Notes: generated by a model not told the origin, from the letters alone. Shown: positions 1 to 11,263, counted from the first letter of the stretch. The stretch: 64,000 nucleotides of DNA from Cerrena zonata (GCA_038087015.1 JASBNA010000095.1:53380-117379), one strand, 5' to 3'. Numbers and translations: made by a program.

Positions 1-141
1 TTAGCTGATTTGATAAGATATAGAGTTGATAATTACACTAATGCATTTCCTGCTATTTTAGAAATTCCTTCTAAAGATCATCCTTACGATCCTTCAAAAG
101 ATTCTATTTTAAAGAAGGTAAGAAGATTATTTGGGGAATAA
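1..141 (+). CDS. VMA7: V-type ATPase subunit F, C-terminal end (partial)
   Basis: The first 46 codons, open from the window edge and ending in TAA, encode a tail starting [20 protein letters not shown] and ending RRLFGE. This is the characteristic C terminus of Vma7, the central-stalk F subunit of the V1 sector of the vacuolar proton pump. The start of the gene lies outside the window. It is convergent with CHS5, with about 250 bases between the stops. The family call is recognition of a very conserved tail; nothing odd is visible. Confidence 0.88.
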   Translation, partial: LADLIRYRVDNYTNAFPAILEIPSKDHPYDPSKDSILKKVRRLFGE

Positions 142-389
142 TCGTTGAATCTCGAAAACATCTATCACTTTTACTTCTTTTCATTTACGCTCAAACTTGA
201 GTAATTGGTCTGGCAACCTTTGATTATGGCTGTTCATTATAATTTCATCACAAGTTACGATTTTGTTATCTCTATTTCTTATTAATAGTCAAAACTCTAG
301 TAATATAGACATTAACGCTTTACAATACATAATAATCAAAAATCTAACAATTCTTTATTATAAATTTTTTTTTATAGGGGAGCTAATTA

Positions 390-2293
390 TTAATTTTTTT
401 TCCCCTTCTTTTTATTATTCTTCTTTTTATTTTTTTTATTACTGTTCCCACCGTTATTAGATGCTGGTGTTGATGGAACAGATCCATCGGTTTTGCTTTC
501 GTCGGTTTCTTCATCTTGATCATCAGCGTCTGCTTCATTTGTTCCTATTTCCAAATCAGCGACTGGGTCGTCCAATTTAATATTTCCAGTAGATACTTCA
601 CGATCCAATGCAATTTTAGAATCTTCAGCCGGTTGATCAGCTTTGGATGGATCAATTCCTGAACCATTTACAGAAAGAAGTTCACTGTCTTTAGCTTCAT
701 TCATTGCTTTCTTAGATACAGAATCGGATTCTTCAACTGCTTTTGCTTTCGAACTTTCCATAACTGGAGATAAAGCTTCTTGCTTGGTATCTTCTGTTAT
801 GGATTTGACTTTTTCAGCTAAATCTCAAATGGTACTTGAGATTCAGGTTGTTCAGTTGATTCAGTTTGTTCAGTTGATTCAGGTTGTTCAGTTGATTCAG
901 TTTGTTCAGTTGATTCAGTTTGTTCAGTTGATTCAGTTTGTTCAGTTGATTCAGGTTGTTCAGTTGATTCAGGTTGTTCAGTTGATTCAGGTTGTTTAGT
1001 TGATTCAGGTTGTTCAGTTGATTCAGGTTGTTCAGCCGATTCAGGTTGCTCAATTGATTCCGGATGTTCAGTTGGTTCAGGTTCTTTGATCTTAGGTGGC
1101 TCATTAATCGAAACATCATCGAACTCTTCATTATTTGCCTCTTCGTTTTCTTTCGGAGTATCAGGTAACTCTTTACTTTCGGAATCTTCATTAGACTTTG
1201 GTTCTTGTGTTGAAGGTTCAGCAGGCTCGCTAGGTTTTTCTTCAACTATACCAGGAGTTGAATCTTCAATAGGTTGAGTAGATGGCTCTTGAGCTTGAGT
1301 AGATGCTTCTGTTGCTTGAGTGGCTGGTTCTTGAGTTTCCTGGGTGGATGGCTCTTCGACAGGTACTTCAATTCGTGGAACAGAGGTCTCTTCAGGTTGT
1401 GGTTCTTCCTCTTTTGTGGCAGCGTCAGCTTCAGCAGGACCTGAATTATTAGTGGCTGCGGTAGAGTCCTTATTCCAGTAATTTTTAGCAAAAATGTCAG
1501 GTAGAACACAATCTTTAACATAAAAGTCACGAACACCAACAATTCTTCTTTCTCTTTCACAAGCCTTTAACCACTCAGGTCTGATTATTGGAATATTCAT
1601 ATCTGAAGCTTTCAAATATTCTAAATCTTGTTTACTTTCTCTTGTACATATGAAATGTGTTGTGTCAACTTTTACAGAAGTTTGAGCAGGATAATGAGCA
1701 CCCATATTTTTCAAAGTATCTTGTATATCATCAACAGTGAAAGGATCATTTGGTGCAATTTCACCAAGACAAACCGTGATACCGGATAAATCAGTCATTT
1801 TATGAGTGGTTACTTCAATTATATCAGACAGATAAACCCCGGCTGTGGTATCTAATCTCAATTGGAATTGGAAAGTTTTATCAATTGGTAAACCAGATAA
1901 TTTAGTTGTTTTATTAGTTAAAGGTTGAGGAATAACTCCTAATTTTTTCCCATCTTTAAATAAAATCAAATTCTTCAAATTAGAAGTACCCAATTCCAAT
2001 TGATCCCATTCTAAAACACATGAAGTTTGAGTAACGTTTTTGATCTTTAAATTTGGAGATTTAGGTAAGTTTTTGCCAAATGTAGACAATATTTCATCCT
2101 GGATTTCTTGAAATTTCTTCTGTTCTTCCTTTTCCGTTTCAAAATCTTGATCACATTTAATTTTAATTATTGATCCTGCTTTAACACCATTTGGTAATAA
2201 TATGGTTGGAAATTCTATTAAATGGTGATCTTTTGTTAAAAGTAAGGCTAAGGAAGCATCAAGCTTACCAACCGTCAATGACACTTCAACCAT
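390..2293 (-). CDS. CHS5: Exomer scaffold Chs5, reading frame broken by a 1-nt deletion
   Basis: Chs5 is the core of exomer, the trans-Golgi coat that exports chitin synthase and other cargo. The start is the ATG at 2293 ([20 protein letters not shown]), matching the Chs5 N terminus; the frame extends upstream only through a TTG. Order: N-terminal oligomerisation segment, FN3-like domain (about residues 70-165), BRCT domain (about 170-260), an acidic P/E/T-rich linker with about a dozen ESTEQ(P/T) hexapeptides, and a Lys/Asn-rich tail ending KKGKKN. The first frame stops at 818 right after the repeats. The proper tail ([19 protein letters not shown] and on to the Lys-rich end) is in another frame down to 390. 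One missing base at about 825 (GAGAT where GAAGAT would keep frame) explains this. With it the protein would be about 634 residues, close to the family length. Confidence 0.85.
841..1080 (-). repeat. 18-bp coding tandem repeat in CHS5
   Basis: About thirteen imperfect copies of an 18-bp unit (plus strand core TTCAGTTGATTCAGGTTG) encode [12 protein letters not shown] hexapeptides in the Chs5 linker. Because the unit is a multiple of three, copy number can vary without changing frame. The single-base frame break lies about 15 bases past the repeat end. Confidence 0.9.
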
Positions 2294-2565
2294 TTGTGTT
2301 CTTTTCGTACCGTAGTATTTCAACTATAACAATTGTCCAAAGTATCGACTTATTATACTTGGTTGTTTTGGAATTGATACCAAGTCATATCCGCACATTT
2401 TTCGATTTTTTAATGGTTTACGTATTTTTTTTTTTCTTAGTGAAGAACTTGGTCGTGTAGCAAAACTAACATATTACAAGACTATTGATACAGTAAGGCT
2501 ATTGATACATTAGAATATACAGATATGAGTAGGATGTGAGGATGACGCTGTAAGGAGGATGGTGA

Positions 2566-4677
2566 TCATATTGGGATTCCCATTGCGCGAAGATCATCAT
2601 TGATTTCATCTTCAGAAGCTTTGCGTAAGAGTAGTTCATTTGCAGCAGCAGGTTTATCATCCGATAGACTGGAGGTAACTGCAGCTGGGAGTCCGTGGAA
2701 TTCGAGTAATCCATTGAGTATACCCAATTGCTGATTAACGTTATTACGTTGTTGTACCAACTCGATTAGAGTATTTTGTTTGATTGCCTTTTTAGTTAAA
2801 GGAGCTTGTTGAGATAATTGATTTTCTTGAAGGTCGACATTGTATTCATTAGGGAATTGATTTAGTTGAGGTTTCGTTGATCCATTGACTCCGTTGGTTA
2901 ATGCTCCATTGGTGTTGGGCATTGGTGAAACATCTTCTTGATAATTAGCAGCAGCCGTAACATTTGGTATCATTGGAATTGCACTGAAGTTATAATCAGA
3001 TACAATTTGATCCATTTGATTACGTTCTTTATTTATTTTATACCATAGTGAGGTAGTATCGGTGATCATATCATTTTTGGTGTCCATTAATTGTTTTAGA
3101 TAATCTTGATGAATAGAAGTTCTAGTGGCAATTGTTTGAGTATTAATACACTTCAAATTATACGATAAGTTAGCATTAGCCAATTTAATATTATCCTGGT
3201 AAAACTCATTAATTTTGAAATAAATTTTTGATAGTTCTGGATGGGAACCTTCCAAACATAATTGTAACTCATGTTCTAATAAGCTTAATTTATCTTGGAA
3301 CAATTTATCTCTCAATTGGGCAAATGATGATTCAATGGATATCAATTCTTCAATGGCTAGTTTTCTTTGTTCATCCATATCGATATCTTCTTGAGTTACA
3401 TCTTCATTTTTATCCTTAGTTGGTTCATCATCTTCCACTTCATCGTCGTCATCAGCTTCGACTTCTTCGTGATTATCTTCAACCTCAGCCTCTTGATCAT
3501 CTTCATCTTTAGAAACTTTTTCTGAATCATCTTCATCTTTAGAAACTTTTTCTGGATCATCTTCATCTTTAGAAACTTTTTTGGCCTGGTCTATTAGTAA
3601 ACTATTATTGGTTGAATCATGCTCATTATTTTCATCACCCTCTTTTCCCTCATCAAGATTTTCCCCATTATTCTCAGTCTCTTCAGAAGTTTCCTCAGGT
3701 TCGTCATTTTCAGCTTCCATATTATCATTGTCTGAATGATCTGCTTCATCCGGCTCTTTTTCAGGGTCGTTCGAAGATTCTATAGCATCATTATTTTCAG
3801 TACCTTTCGGTATATCAACATCTTTGTCCTCTTCAATAGAATCAGTTTTTTGTTTTTTCGAGATATTCTCTTCATCGTCATCTTCACCAGATTTATGAGA
3901 CGCCGTTGATAATGAACGTTTAACAGAAGTAGAATTAATGCCTGTTGAGCCAGCAACTTCATTTTTAATTTGATCAATATGTTTTGAGATTTCTTCTTCT
4001 GCTTCTTTGTTTTCCTTCGGATTTAATGCCAAATGATCCTCATCGTCAATTTCTTCTTTTACTCCATTTGATTTATCGATATTTTCATCATTATTTAAAG
4101 GAGATTGATAATTTTCATTATCGAGATCAGAATCATCATCCGAATCAACTTCTTTCAAATGAGCCATTTCAGTCAATTCAAATAACGCTTTCAAGTCAGA
4201 AACTTTTTCTCCATTGGGAGTATGATCATCATCTAAAAAATCCATTTTATCAGTTTCTGCTTCAGAATCTTCACCCAAATCACTTAACTCCGAGCTCTCG
4301 TAGCTATCTTTCCCGGTGGTACTATGTTTTCTATCCTTTTTTTTAGAGGATTTATCCCTTAGATTTGCTTCTTTACCTTCTTTGTTATTAGTAGAGAAAA
4401 AATCGTGTTCAATCCGAGGATGATGATCGTCAGAAGAGATAGAATCACGGTTACCTAGTGTTAAATCGAATACAGGAGGTGATGTAGCTATGTCAGTCAA
4501 AGGAGAGTCTTTTGTAATTGGACCCGATTGGACCTGCGAGGAGTCTATATCTTGATTATGATTATGATTATCTTCAGGAATTGACTCGTTTTTCCCAGAA
4601 GAATGATGGTTGGAGTCGGGATTTGTTGAAAATGGTGGTGATAACGAAGATTCAGTAACTGGATCTTCTGTCGGCAT
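2566..4677 (-). CDS. DEP1: Dep1-like subunit of the Rpd3L histone deacetylase complex
   Basis: A protein of about 703 residues starting MPTEDPVTESS at the ATG at 4677 (the frame extends upstream only through a TTG). Roughly the first 440 residues are very acidic and low in complexity. An Sds3/Dep1-type helical domain follows (about 445-575: LAIEELISIESSFAQLRDKL, SHPELSKIYFKINEF, ATRTSIHQDYLKQL). Dep1 and Sds3 are paralogous corepressor subunits that hold the Rpd3 deacetylase. The long acidic N terminus followed by the domain fits Dep1 better than Sds3, but I cannot exclude another Sds3-family member. Three KVSKDEDD repeats sit in the acidic part. It is divergent from NOP12. Confidence 0.68.
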   Translation of the reverse strand: MPTEDPVTESSLSPPFSTNPDSNHHSSGKNESIPEDNHNHNQDIDSSQVQSGPITKDSPLTDIATSPPVFDLTLGNRDSISSDDHHPRIEHDFFSTNNKEGKEANLRDKSSKKKDRKHSTTGKDSYESSELSDLGEDSEAETDKMDFLDDDHTPNGEKVSDLKALFELTEMAHLKEVDSDDDSDLDNENYQSPLNNDENIDKSNGVKEEIDDEDHLALNPKENKEAEEEISKHIDQIKNEVAGSTGINSTSVKRSLSTASHKSGEDDDEENISKKQKTDSIEEDKDVDIPKGTENNDAIESSNDPEKEPDEADHSDNDNMEAENDEPEETSEETENNGENLDEGKEGDENNEHDSTNNSLLIDQAKKVSKDEDDPEKVSKDEDDSEKVSKDEDDQEAEVEDNHEEVEADDDDEVEDDEPTKDKNEDVTQEDIDMDEQRKLAIEELISIESSFAQLRDKLFQDKLSLLEHELQLCLEGSHPELSKIYFKINEFYQDNIKLANANLSYNLKCINTQTIATRTSIHQDYLKQLMDTKNDMITDTTSLWYKINKERNQMDQIVSDYNFSAIPMIPNVTAAANYQEDVSPMPNTNGALTNGVNGSTKPQLNQFPNEYNVDLQENQLSQQAPLTKKAIKQNTLIELVQQRNNVNQQLGILNGLLEFHGLPAAVTSSLSDDKPAAANELLLRKASEDEINDDLRAMGIPI
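3495..3583 (-). repeat. 30-bp coding tandem repeat in DEP1-like gene
   Basis: Three near-identical 30-bp units encode KVSKDEDD followed by PE, SE or QE in the acidic region. The unit length keeps frame. Confidence 0.85.
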
Positions 4678-5277
4678 TTGTATAAAAAGAACCAAGTAAT
4701 AAAAACAAGAGCAGTGTACAATCAGATATACTGGTTTGTATCTATAATGTCAATCGAAAAAAAAAAAAATTATCAAAAACGTTATTCTATTTTCAGTAGA
4801 ATAAGCTGGATGATGATCAAAATGTCAGTCAATATATGATCAAAACTCAAGGTTTTCCTTCTTAAAGAAACAACTCAATGAACAAATTCAAGAAAGTAAG
4901 AAACTCGGAAGCTAAAAAAACTAAGACACTCTTAGGAAATCAATAGAGAACGCGGTACGAATATTCAAATGGCTTGTGAACAGTCCCGACAATACTGCAA
5001 GCCAACGAGCAATGTATTGATTGATAATCTCAAGTAATCAAAGGTTAAAAGTAGATGAATTGAAATACAAATTCATTAAATGAAGCATTTTGTTTTGTTC
5101 AATTGGTAGCTCTTTTGGTGTGTGCAGGTAATCCCAGCGCATCAGGCCGCACCCGTGCACCAGAAGAAGAAAATCGGGTGGAAAAAAAAAAAAAAGGTTC
5201 AAGCGAAGAGATGAGGGACTAAATGAAAATTATTAAACTACTGAAAAAGGACTATTCAGAGGATAACAGCAGATACG
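4678..5277. other. Divergent promoter region between DEP1-like gene and NOP12
   Basis: No credible gene here. It holds poly(A) tracts near 4757 and 5190. A PAC-like GATGAG (about 5210) lies about 65 bases before the NOP12 start, as expected for a ribosome-biogenesis gene. Confidence 0.5.
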
Positions 5278-6687
5278 ATGTCAGCGTTTTCGAGTTTGTT
5301 TGGAGCAGAGCCGCTGAAGGTGGACCAAGAAGTTGCTACGCTTTTCAAGGCGTCCAGTGGGCCGGTGAGCAGAAAGAACTTACCAAGCAGAACTGAGATT
5401 GATATAGAAAGTGAAGAGGAAGAAGAAAGCGGGAGTGACGAAGAGAGTGAAGAAGAAGAGAAGGAGGACGAGCAGCCCGCAAAGAAGAAGGCCAAGACCC
5501 AAAAGGACGAAAACTACGACTTAGAAGCTAAGTACTTTGATAAGTTGTATAATGAGCCTGAGAAAGAAGAAGAAAAGAAGGAAAAGAAGGAAAAGGTAGA
5601 GGAAGAAAAGGAGGAAAAGGAAGAAAAGGAAGAAAGTGATAGCGATAGCGATAGTGAAGGTGAAGGTGAAGGTGAAGAAAGTAAAGAAAGTAAGGAAAAA
5701 AGTACCAAGGCTAAAACCATTGATTTGAAAGAACAAGAGTTAGAAAAAGCTGAAAAGACAGTCTTTGTTGGTAACGTATCAAACGGAGTCATCACCTCAA
5801 GACAAACATATAAGAGATTCAAAAAATTGTTCAGCGAATACGGGAAAATCTTATCGATACGTTTTAGATCAATTTCATTTAATGATGCCGTACCTCGTAA
5901 GGTTGCATTTGCCAGAAAATCGTTACACGATGCAAGAGATACGGTTAATGCATACGTTGTTTTCCAGAACAAAGAAGAAAGCTTAAAGGCAACCAAAGAA
6001 TTGAATGCTAGTATATTTGATGATAATCACATCAGGGTTGATCATATCACCCATCCATCACCAAAAGATAATAAAAGAACCATTTTTGTTGGGAATCTTG
6101 ATTTTGAAGAACAAGAAGAAACTTTATGGCGCTACTTCAATAAAAACACCAATAATGACGTCGAATCAGTTAGAGTAGTAAGAGATTCTAAAACTAATTT
6201 AGGTAAAGGTTTTGCCCTTGTCCAATTTAAAGATACTTTATCAGTCAATAAAGCATTATTACTCAACGACAAACCAATGAATGACGAAAAGAAACTGCGT
6301 AAATTACGTATATCTCGTGCTAAAACCAATGCCAAACCTTCAATCTTATCTCCAAATCATATCGATAATCAAAAAGGTTCTAATCAAAAGAAAAATATCA
6401 AAGTTAAAAAACCAAGACATAAAAACTCCGAAAATTTATCTGATCAACAAAAGACTAAATTAGGTAGAGCCCAATCAGTCTTGGGTAAAGCCGACAGAGC
6501 CACCGTCGGTAAATCCAAGACCATCGTGGAAGGTCAAAGAGCCCATAAAGGTGATTCCATTGCTGGTATTAAAGGTTTGAAAAGTGACCGTGAAAGAAAA
6601 AGGAATCAAAAGGGTAATGTTAAAAAACCTAGAATCAGAGAACGTAGTACCAAATTTAAACAAGAAAGAGCTCAAATGAAAAAGTAA
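5278..6687 (+). CDS. NOP12: Nucleolar RNA-binding protein Nop12
   Basis: 469 residues. Nop12 acts in the nucleolus in pre-25S rRNA processing. After a 150-residue acidic/lysine-rich segment there are two RRMs: RRM1 from about residue 161 ([11 protein letters not shown]) and RRM2 from about 266 ([11 protein letters not shown], with RNP1-like KGFALVQF). The first RRM has the long insertion between its motifs typical of Nop12/RBM34. The C-terminal 110 residues are basic. The ATG at 5278 is the first in frame, gives MSAFSSLFG and fits the family. It is divergent from DEP1, and a PAC-like site upstream fits ribosome-biogenesis control. Confidence 0.93.
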   Translation: MSAFSSLFGAEPLKVDQEVATLFKASSGPVSRKNLPSRTEIDIESEEEEESGSDEESEEEEKEDEQPAKKKAKTQKDENYDLEAKYFDKLYNEPEKEEEKKEKKEKVEEEKEEKEEKEESDSDSDSEGEGEGEESKESKEKSTKAKTIDLKEQELEKAEKTVFVGNVSNGVITSRQTYKRFKKLFSEYGKILSIRFRSISFNDAVPRKVAFARKSLHDARDTVNAYVVFQNKEESLKATKELNASIFDDNHIRVDHITHPSPKDNKRTIFVGNLDFEEQEETLWRYFNKNTNNDVESVRVVRDSKTNLGKGFALVQFKDTLSVNKALLLNDKPMNDEKKLRKLRISRAKTNAKPSILSPNHIDNQKGSNQKKNIKVKKPRHKNSENLSDQQKTKLGRAQSVLGKADRATVGKSKTIVEGQRAHKGDSIAGIKGLKSDRERKRNQKGNVKKPRIRERSTKFKQERAQMKK

Positions 6688-6829
6688 TTGTATATTAGTT
6701 AGTCATCTCTTATAATTAGCATTTCTAATTGTCCTTATATTCAATGTAATTACAACCTTATCAGTTATAATGTTGCAAAGTATTGAAATTGTGGATTCCG
6801 CGTCCGGGGATTTTGTCAGCCATACAAAC

Positions 6830-6860
6830 CCCCTTATCTATACCAAAGGGACTATAAATA
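6830..6860 (+). promoter_or_regulatory. STRE-like CCCCT and TATA box upstream of bleomycin hydrolase A
   Basis: CCCCT at 6830-6834 (reverse AGGGG, the stress response element core) and TATAAATA at 6853-6860, with the ATG 58 bases after the TATA box. A second CCCCT lies near 6873. This arrangement suggests stress-inducible transcription; it is inference from motifs only. Confidence 0.4.
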
Positions 6861-6917
6861 CTCAGGTACTTGCCCCCTATTCAGTTACTAGGGAGCTCTG
6901 TACTATACTTATTCATA

Positions 6918-8414
6918 ATGGGATCTACCACGTCTAAAGAATACGAACCAAGGGTCAGCGAGGAAATCGTTGATGAGAAAGCTGCTTATCGAAATGATAC
7001 TAACATTGAAGCTAAAATGAGAGGATTGGCCTTGAGTCCAGCCAATAAGGAATCTAGTGAACTTTCGGTCGATTCGTTATCTGGATGGGAAGCTGATTTG
7101 TTATCGGATCCAAAAAATAGGTTAGCTCAGACTGCATTGGCTAAAAATCCAATCACTGCCATTATCAATACTACTAAGGTTGATCAAAGCTTACAGGATC
7201 AATACTTCTTCAATGTGGAAGTGGAAACCATTGGTTCTCCTTCTTATTACGATAATCAAAAATCATCGGGCCGCTGCTGGATCTTTGCTGCTTCAAACGT
7301 GTTGAGAAGTCATGTTATCAAGAATTATAATTTAAAACCAGATGGATTCCAATTGTCTCAGAGTTATCTTTACTTCTACGATAAATTGGAGAAAGCCAAT
7401 TATTTTTTGGAAAACATCATTGATACCGCTGAAGAACCCTTGGATTCCAGATTAATTCAATACTTATTGAGTGCTCCGGTTAACGACGGTGGTCAATGGG
7501 ATTTGATTATTAATTTGGTTAACAAATACGGGGTTGTTCCCCAAGAAGTTTTCCCCGATAACGCCCAAGCTATTTCGTCATCTGGGTTCAACCATGTCTT
7601 AACTGAAAAATTAAGAGAGTATGCCTTGATTTTAAGAAAATTGATTAATGAAGGTGCTAGTAATAAAGAAATTTATGACGCTAAAAACACCTTCAATAAG
7701 GAGATTTATAATATCACTGCCTTGTCCTTGGGTACTCCTCCAAAACCAACCGATCCGTTTACTTGGGAGTTCATCGATAAAAATGGTAAATACAATTACT
7801 TTGAAACCAACGCTAAAGATTTCTACGCTAACCATGTTAAATTCGATGCTTCAAAACAGTTTTCCTTGGTAAATGACCCAAGAAATGATTTTAATAAGTT
7901 ATACACCGTGGAAAGATTGAACAATGTTTACGAAGGTAAACCAATTGAGTATATCAATACTTCTTCAAATACTTTGAAAAAAATCGCCATTAAACAATTG
8001 AAAGACAACGAACCTATCTTTTTTGGTTCCGATGTTGGCAAGTTCTCCGACCGTGATTCAGGGATCTTGGATACAAATGCTTACTCCTATAAATTAGGTT
8101 TTGGTACCGATTTTAAACTAACGAAACTGGAGAGACTCCAAACTGGTTCTTCTGCCATGACTCACGCCATGGTCATAACCGGTGTTCATTTGGATCCCAA
8201 GACCCAAAAACCAGTCAGATGGAAAATTGAAAACTCCTGGGGTGATGCCGTTGGTGATAAAGGCTACTTCCTTATGACTGATGATTGGTTTGATGAATAC
8301 GTTTTTCAAATCGTTACAAACAAGAAGTACACCGACAAGGAGCTTTACGACGTCTACAAAAAGAAAGATTTTGTCACTTTACCTTTCTACGATCCTTTGG
8401 GTGCCTTAGCTTAA
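6918..8414 (+). CDS. Bleomycin hydrolase (C1 cysteine peptidase), paralog A with myristoylation-type N terminus
   Basis: 498 residues from the ATG at 6918. Papain-fold aminopeptidase of the Lap3/BLMH family, which forms a cytosolic hexamer and hydrolyses homocysteine thiolactone and bleomycin. Catalytic Cys120 (NQKSSGRCWIF), His in MTHAMVITGVH and Asn in ENSWGD are all present. The N terminus has about 50 residues more than paralog B and begins MGSTTSKE, with Gly2 and Ser6 as in N-myristoylated proteins. The protein ends DPLGALA without the extra residues seen in paralog B. The second copy at 54919-56289 is closer in length to Saccharomyces Lap3. Confidence 0.93.
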   Translation: MGSTTSKEYEPRVSEEIVDEKAAYRNDTNIEAKMRGLALSPANKESSELSVDSLSGWEADLLSDPKNRLAQTALAKNPITAIINTTKVDQSLQDQYFFNVEVETIGSPSYYDNQKSSGRCWIFAASNVLRSHVIKNYNLKPDGFQLSQSYLYFYDKLEKANYFLENIIDTAEEPLDSRLIQYLLSAPVNDGGQWDLIINLVNKYGVVPQEVFPDNAQAISSSGFNHVLTEKLREYALILRKLINEGASNKEIYDAKNTFNKEIYNITALSLGTPPKPTDPFTWEFIDKNGKYNYFETNAKDFYANHVKFDASKQFSLVNDPRNDFNKLYTVERLNNVYEGKPIEYINTSSNTLKKIAIKQLKDNEPIFFGSDVGKFSDRDSGILDTNAYSYKLGFGTDFKLTKLERLQTGSSAMTHAMVITGVHLDPKTQKPVRWKIENSWGDAVGDKGYFLMTDDWFDEYVFQIVTNKKYTDKELYDVYKKKDFVTLPFYDPLGALA

Positions 8415-8602
8415 ATATGTAACAGAGAATAATATGCCTTTTATGTTATAGTCTTGTTGTAGTAGTAGTTGTAGTTTTTCGCAGTACAAAAAATCAACGA
8501 ATCTTTAAGTCAACACGCAAACTAACAAAAAAAAAGTACTACCTATCTTCAATTCAAGGTACAGAGTTGGTTGTTTAATAGCTAGCATAACCGTGTTTTA
8601 CC

Positions 8603-11209
8603 ATGTCTAAACTTCGGAATAACTCACAGACGTTGTTCCCAACTCTAGATGAAAAACCATTGAGAGAAAACTATATAAGACTCGAGGAACGGTTCAAACT
8701 GGCAAGTTCAGTGAATGATCTAAGTCAATTATTGAATGAAATAGACGTTGCTACTCAAGATATAGACTTGGGACTCAACCAATACTCGACAATTCAACTG
8801 AAGAAACATCAGCAAGAAATCACAAACATTGAATTGAATAGAGCCAAGTTATCTTCTGCAATTACCAACTCCAATGAATTGAATAATATTTTTTCATCGG
8901 CGAATAACCTTGGACATTCATTAACTTATAAGATCAAGTCGTTGGATCTGGAGATTGGTAACGTTAATAAGACTTTGAACTTTGTCACTCATATTCAAAC
9001 ATTGAAGAACAATATAAATCAAGCTAACTATGCTATCGAACATAAAAATTGGATTCTAGCTTCTCAATGTATTAATACTATTAATAATAAATTAGACAAT
9101 AAATTGGTCAATGGTGAATTTGCCTCAGTAGTCATTCCATCAACTGATATACCTGAACTACCAAATGTTACTGTGAAGAAATGGACAGAACAATTGACTG
9201 AGGTATTTCAAAATAACTTCAATGAATCTGCCACGAAACGTGATATACCAGAATTGACCAAATACTTTCAACTCTTCCCCTTAATAGGACAGGAGGAAAT
9301 TGGTTTGAACTGTTACTCTAAGTTCATTCGCTCGATTATATCTGATACATCCCGTGCTTTAGTGAATTCTGCTTCTTCTACCGGTGATGGTCCTAAATCT
9401 GGATTATTTGCTACCATAAGTATGCAGTTATTTGAAAATGTTTCCGTGATGATTTCTCAGCATGCTCCTTTGATAAATAGGTATTATGGCTCAACTTATC
9501 CCAATGCAATCCAATTTGTTATTAGTAAAATTCAACAAGAAATCGATTCTCAAATAGGTTTAATAACTGACAGTTTTTATGATTTGAAAAGAGTTGAAAA
9601 AATATTACAAGATACTAAACTTCATAAGTTTTTAACTTTGAAAAAGAGAGCAGGGGTTCATTTTGACCAGAATAATAACTCAAATCAACAAGGTCAAGAG
9701 GATGAAGCAGAATTTGTTTCGATTGTTGAGGTAGGGGACTTGATTAATGAGTTTGCCTCTATTTTCCATCATTGGGCATTATATTGTAAGTTCATAACAA
9801 TAAATTACTTTTCGGATTCAAAATCAGAATCAGATAAACAACAGGAAGATTTGAAACTTCCCGATCTCCTATTAAATTCATCTTACACCAAAAAGATCCA
9901 TAAAAAATATATCACAGCATTTGAATCTTTATATAAGTTTTACTTCCGTCGCTCGCTTGAAAAAGCAATAACAATTGAAGAATTACCACCTTTAGATTCA
10001 TGTTTGATCATTTCTAATGATCCAAAATCACCAGACCAGGTTCCTGTTAGTTCTGTGATTGAAGATTTTGCCTTAGTATTACATTCAGTTTTAAGAAATA
10101 TAGTTGATTGTGGTCAATCTACATCGGTTAAAAACTTTATCAATGATTGTTTACCAGTAATGAAAAATGATTTGATCAATGGATTTTTAATAAAGTCCAT
10201 AAATGATAATCCACCACGTTATAATGCAACTTTGAGTTTAGTTGCTTCTTCTACATCACAAAACGGACCCTTGAGTAATAATACTAGTCCTGGAATTTCA
10301 AGAAGTAATACTCCGGCTCTTGAATCAAACGTTGCAGGTACGGGAATGGGTTTTTTCAAAGGCGCTTCAAGTGCTCTTGGTAATGTTGTTGGTGGAGCTA
10401 GTGGAGCAGCGGCAGGTCTTGCGACAACTACCTCCAATAATACCAAGTTAACTAACTTTGTTATTTATTTAAATACCATTGCAATGGGTCAAGAGTATAT
10501 GACGAAAATTTTTCAAAATATAACAAAGGGTAACCTGAATAGCTTAAAATCAATTTATCCATTTGGTAAGAACAACGAACAAGTTTTCAACATTCTTAAG
10601 AATGAATTAGTTGAGCCATTCAATACTATTCTTGGTAAAATTATACTGGATTCATTAATCAATTTTTATAATCAATCCTTGAAGAATAAAATAATAGGTT
10701 TTATCAATGAAATGTTCCCAGATACAACCGATTCGGCTTATATTATTTATTCATCAAATAGTCTTAATGATACTAGCTCCATATTGAAATTCACAAATAG
10801 TTGGCAGTCATTAATAAGACCATATAAACAAAGTTTCCACAAATCTTTGATTTACGATAAACTATGCAGACTTTTAGTTGTTAATGTTGCTAACTTAATT
10901 GAAAAAAAGTTAACTATGGTGTTAAATAAATTCAAAATTAATGAACTAGGTGCATTAAAATTAGAAAAAGATTTATCATTTATTATTAATGAAGTTTGTG
11001 AAGATAATTATGAATTAAGAGAAAAATTTTTAAGACTTACCCAGCTCGTATTATTAATTGGTATGGATGAAGATGAATACGAGCTCAGCATTCAAAATAA
11101 ACCACCTAAAGATAATAATAATGAAGATGAAGATGATATAGAATTATTAGGTATTAATTGGGTTTTAACACCTCAAGAAAGAAATCAATTCAGAAAGTAT
11201 CGCATATAG
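8603..11209 (+). CDS. COG4: Conserved oligomeric Golgi complex subunit 4
   Basis: 868 residues, close to the yeast Cog4 length. The N-terminal coiled coil (LEERFKLASSVNDLSQLLNE) and later segments such as IEHKNWILASQCINTI are typical of Cog4, a lobe A subunit of the COG tether for retrograde vesicles at the Golgi. The ATG at 8603 gives MSKLRNNSQTLFPT. A Gly/Ala/Ser-rich insert (about 550-610) looks like a flexible loop. It converges on YTH1, with 54 bases between the stops. Confidence 0.9.
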   Translation: MSKLRNNSQTLFPTLDEKPLRENYIRLEERFKLASSVNDLSQLLNEIDVATQDIDLGLNQYSTIQLKKHQQEITNIELNRAKLSSAITNSNELNNIFSSANNLGHSLTYKIKSLDLEIGNVNKTLNFVTHIQTLKNNINQANYAIEHKNWILASQCINTINNKLDNKLVNGEFASVVIPSTDIPELPNVTVKKWTEQLTEVFQNNFNESATKRDIPELTKYFQLFPLIGQEEIGLNCYSKFIRSIISDTSRALVNSASSTGDGPKSGLFATISMQLFENVSVMISQHAPLINRYYGSTYPNAIQFVISKIQQEIDSQIGLITDSFYDLKRVEKILQDTKLHKFLTLKKRAGVHFDQNNNSNQQGQEDEAEFVSIVEVGDLINEFASIFHHWALYCKFITINYFSDSKSESDKQQEDLKLPDLLLNSSYTKKIHKKYITAFESLYKFYFRRSLEKAITIEELPPLDSCLIISNDPKSPDQVPVSSVIEDFALVLHSVLRNIVDCGQSTSVKNFINDCLPVMKNDLINGFLIKSINDNPPRYNATLSLVASSTSQNGPLSNNTSPGISRSNTPALESNVAGTGMGFFKGASSALGNVVGGASGAAAGLATTTSNNTKLTNFVIYLNTIAMGQEYMTKIFQNITKGNLNSLKSIYPFGKNNEQVFNILKNELVEPFNTILGKIILDSLINFYNQSLKNKIIGFINEMFPDTTDSAYIIYSSNSLNDTSSILKFTNSWQSLIRPYKQSFHKSLIYDKLCRLLVVNVANLIEKKLTMVLNKFKINELGALKLEKDLSFIINEVCEDNYELREKFLRLTQLVLLIGMDEDEYELSIQNKPPKDNNNEDEDDIELLGINWVLTPQERNQFRKYRI

Positions 11210-11263
11210 TATTTAGACTCTACAATAAAATTAGATTTTGAATATATAATTAACTATACACTA

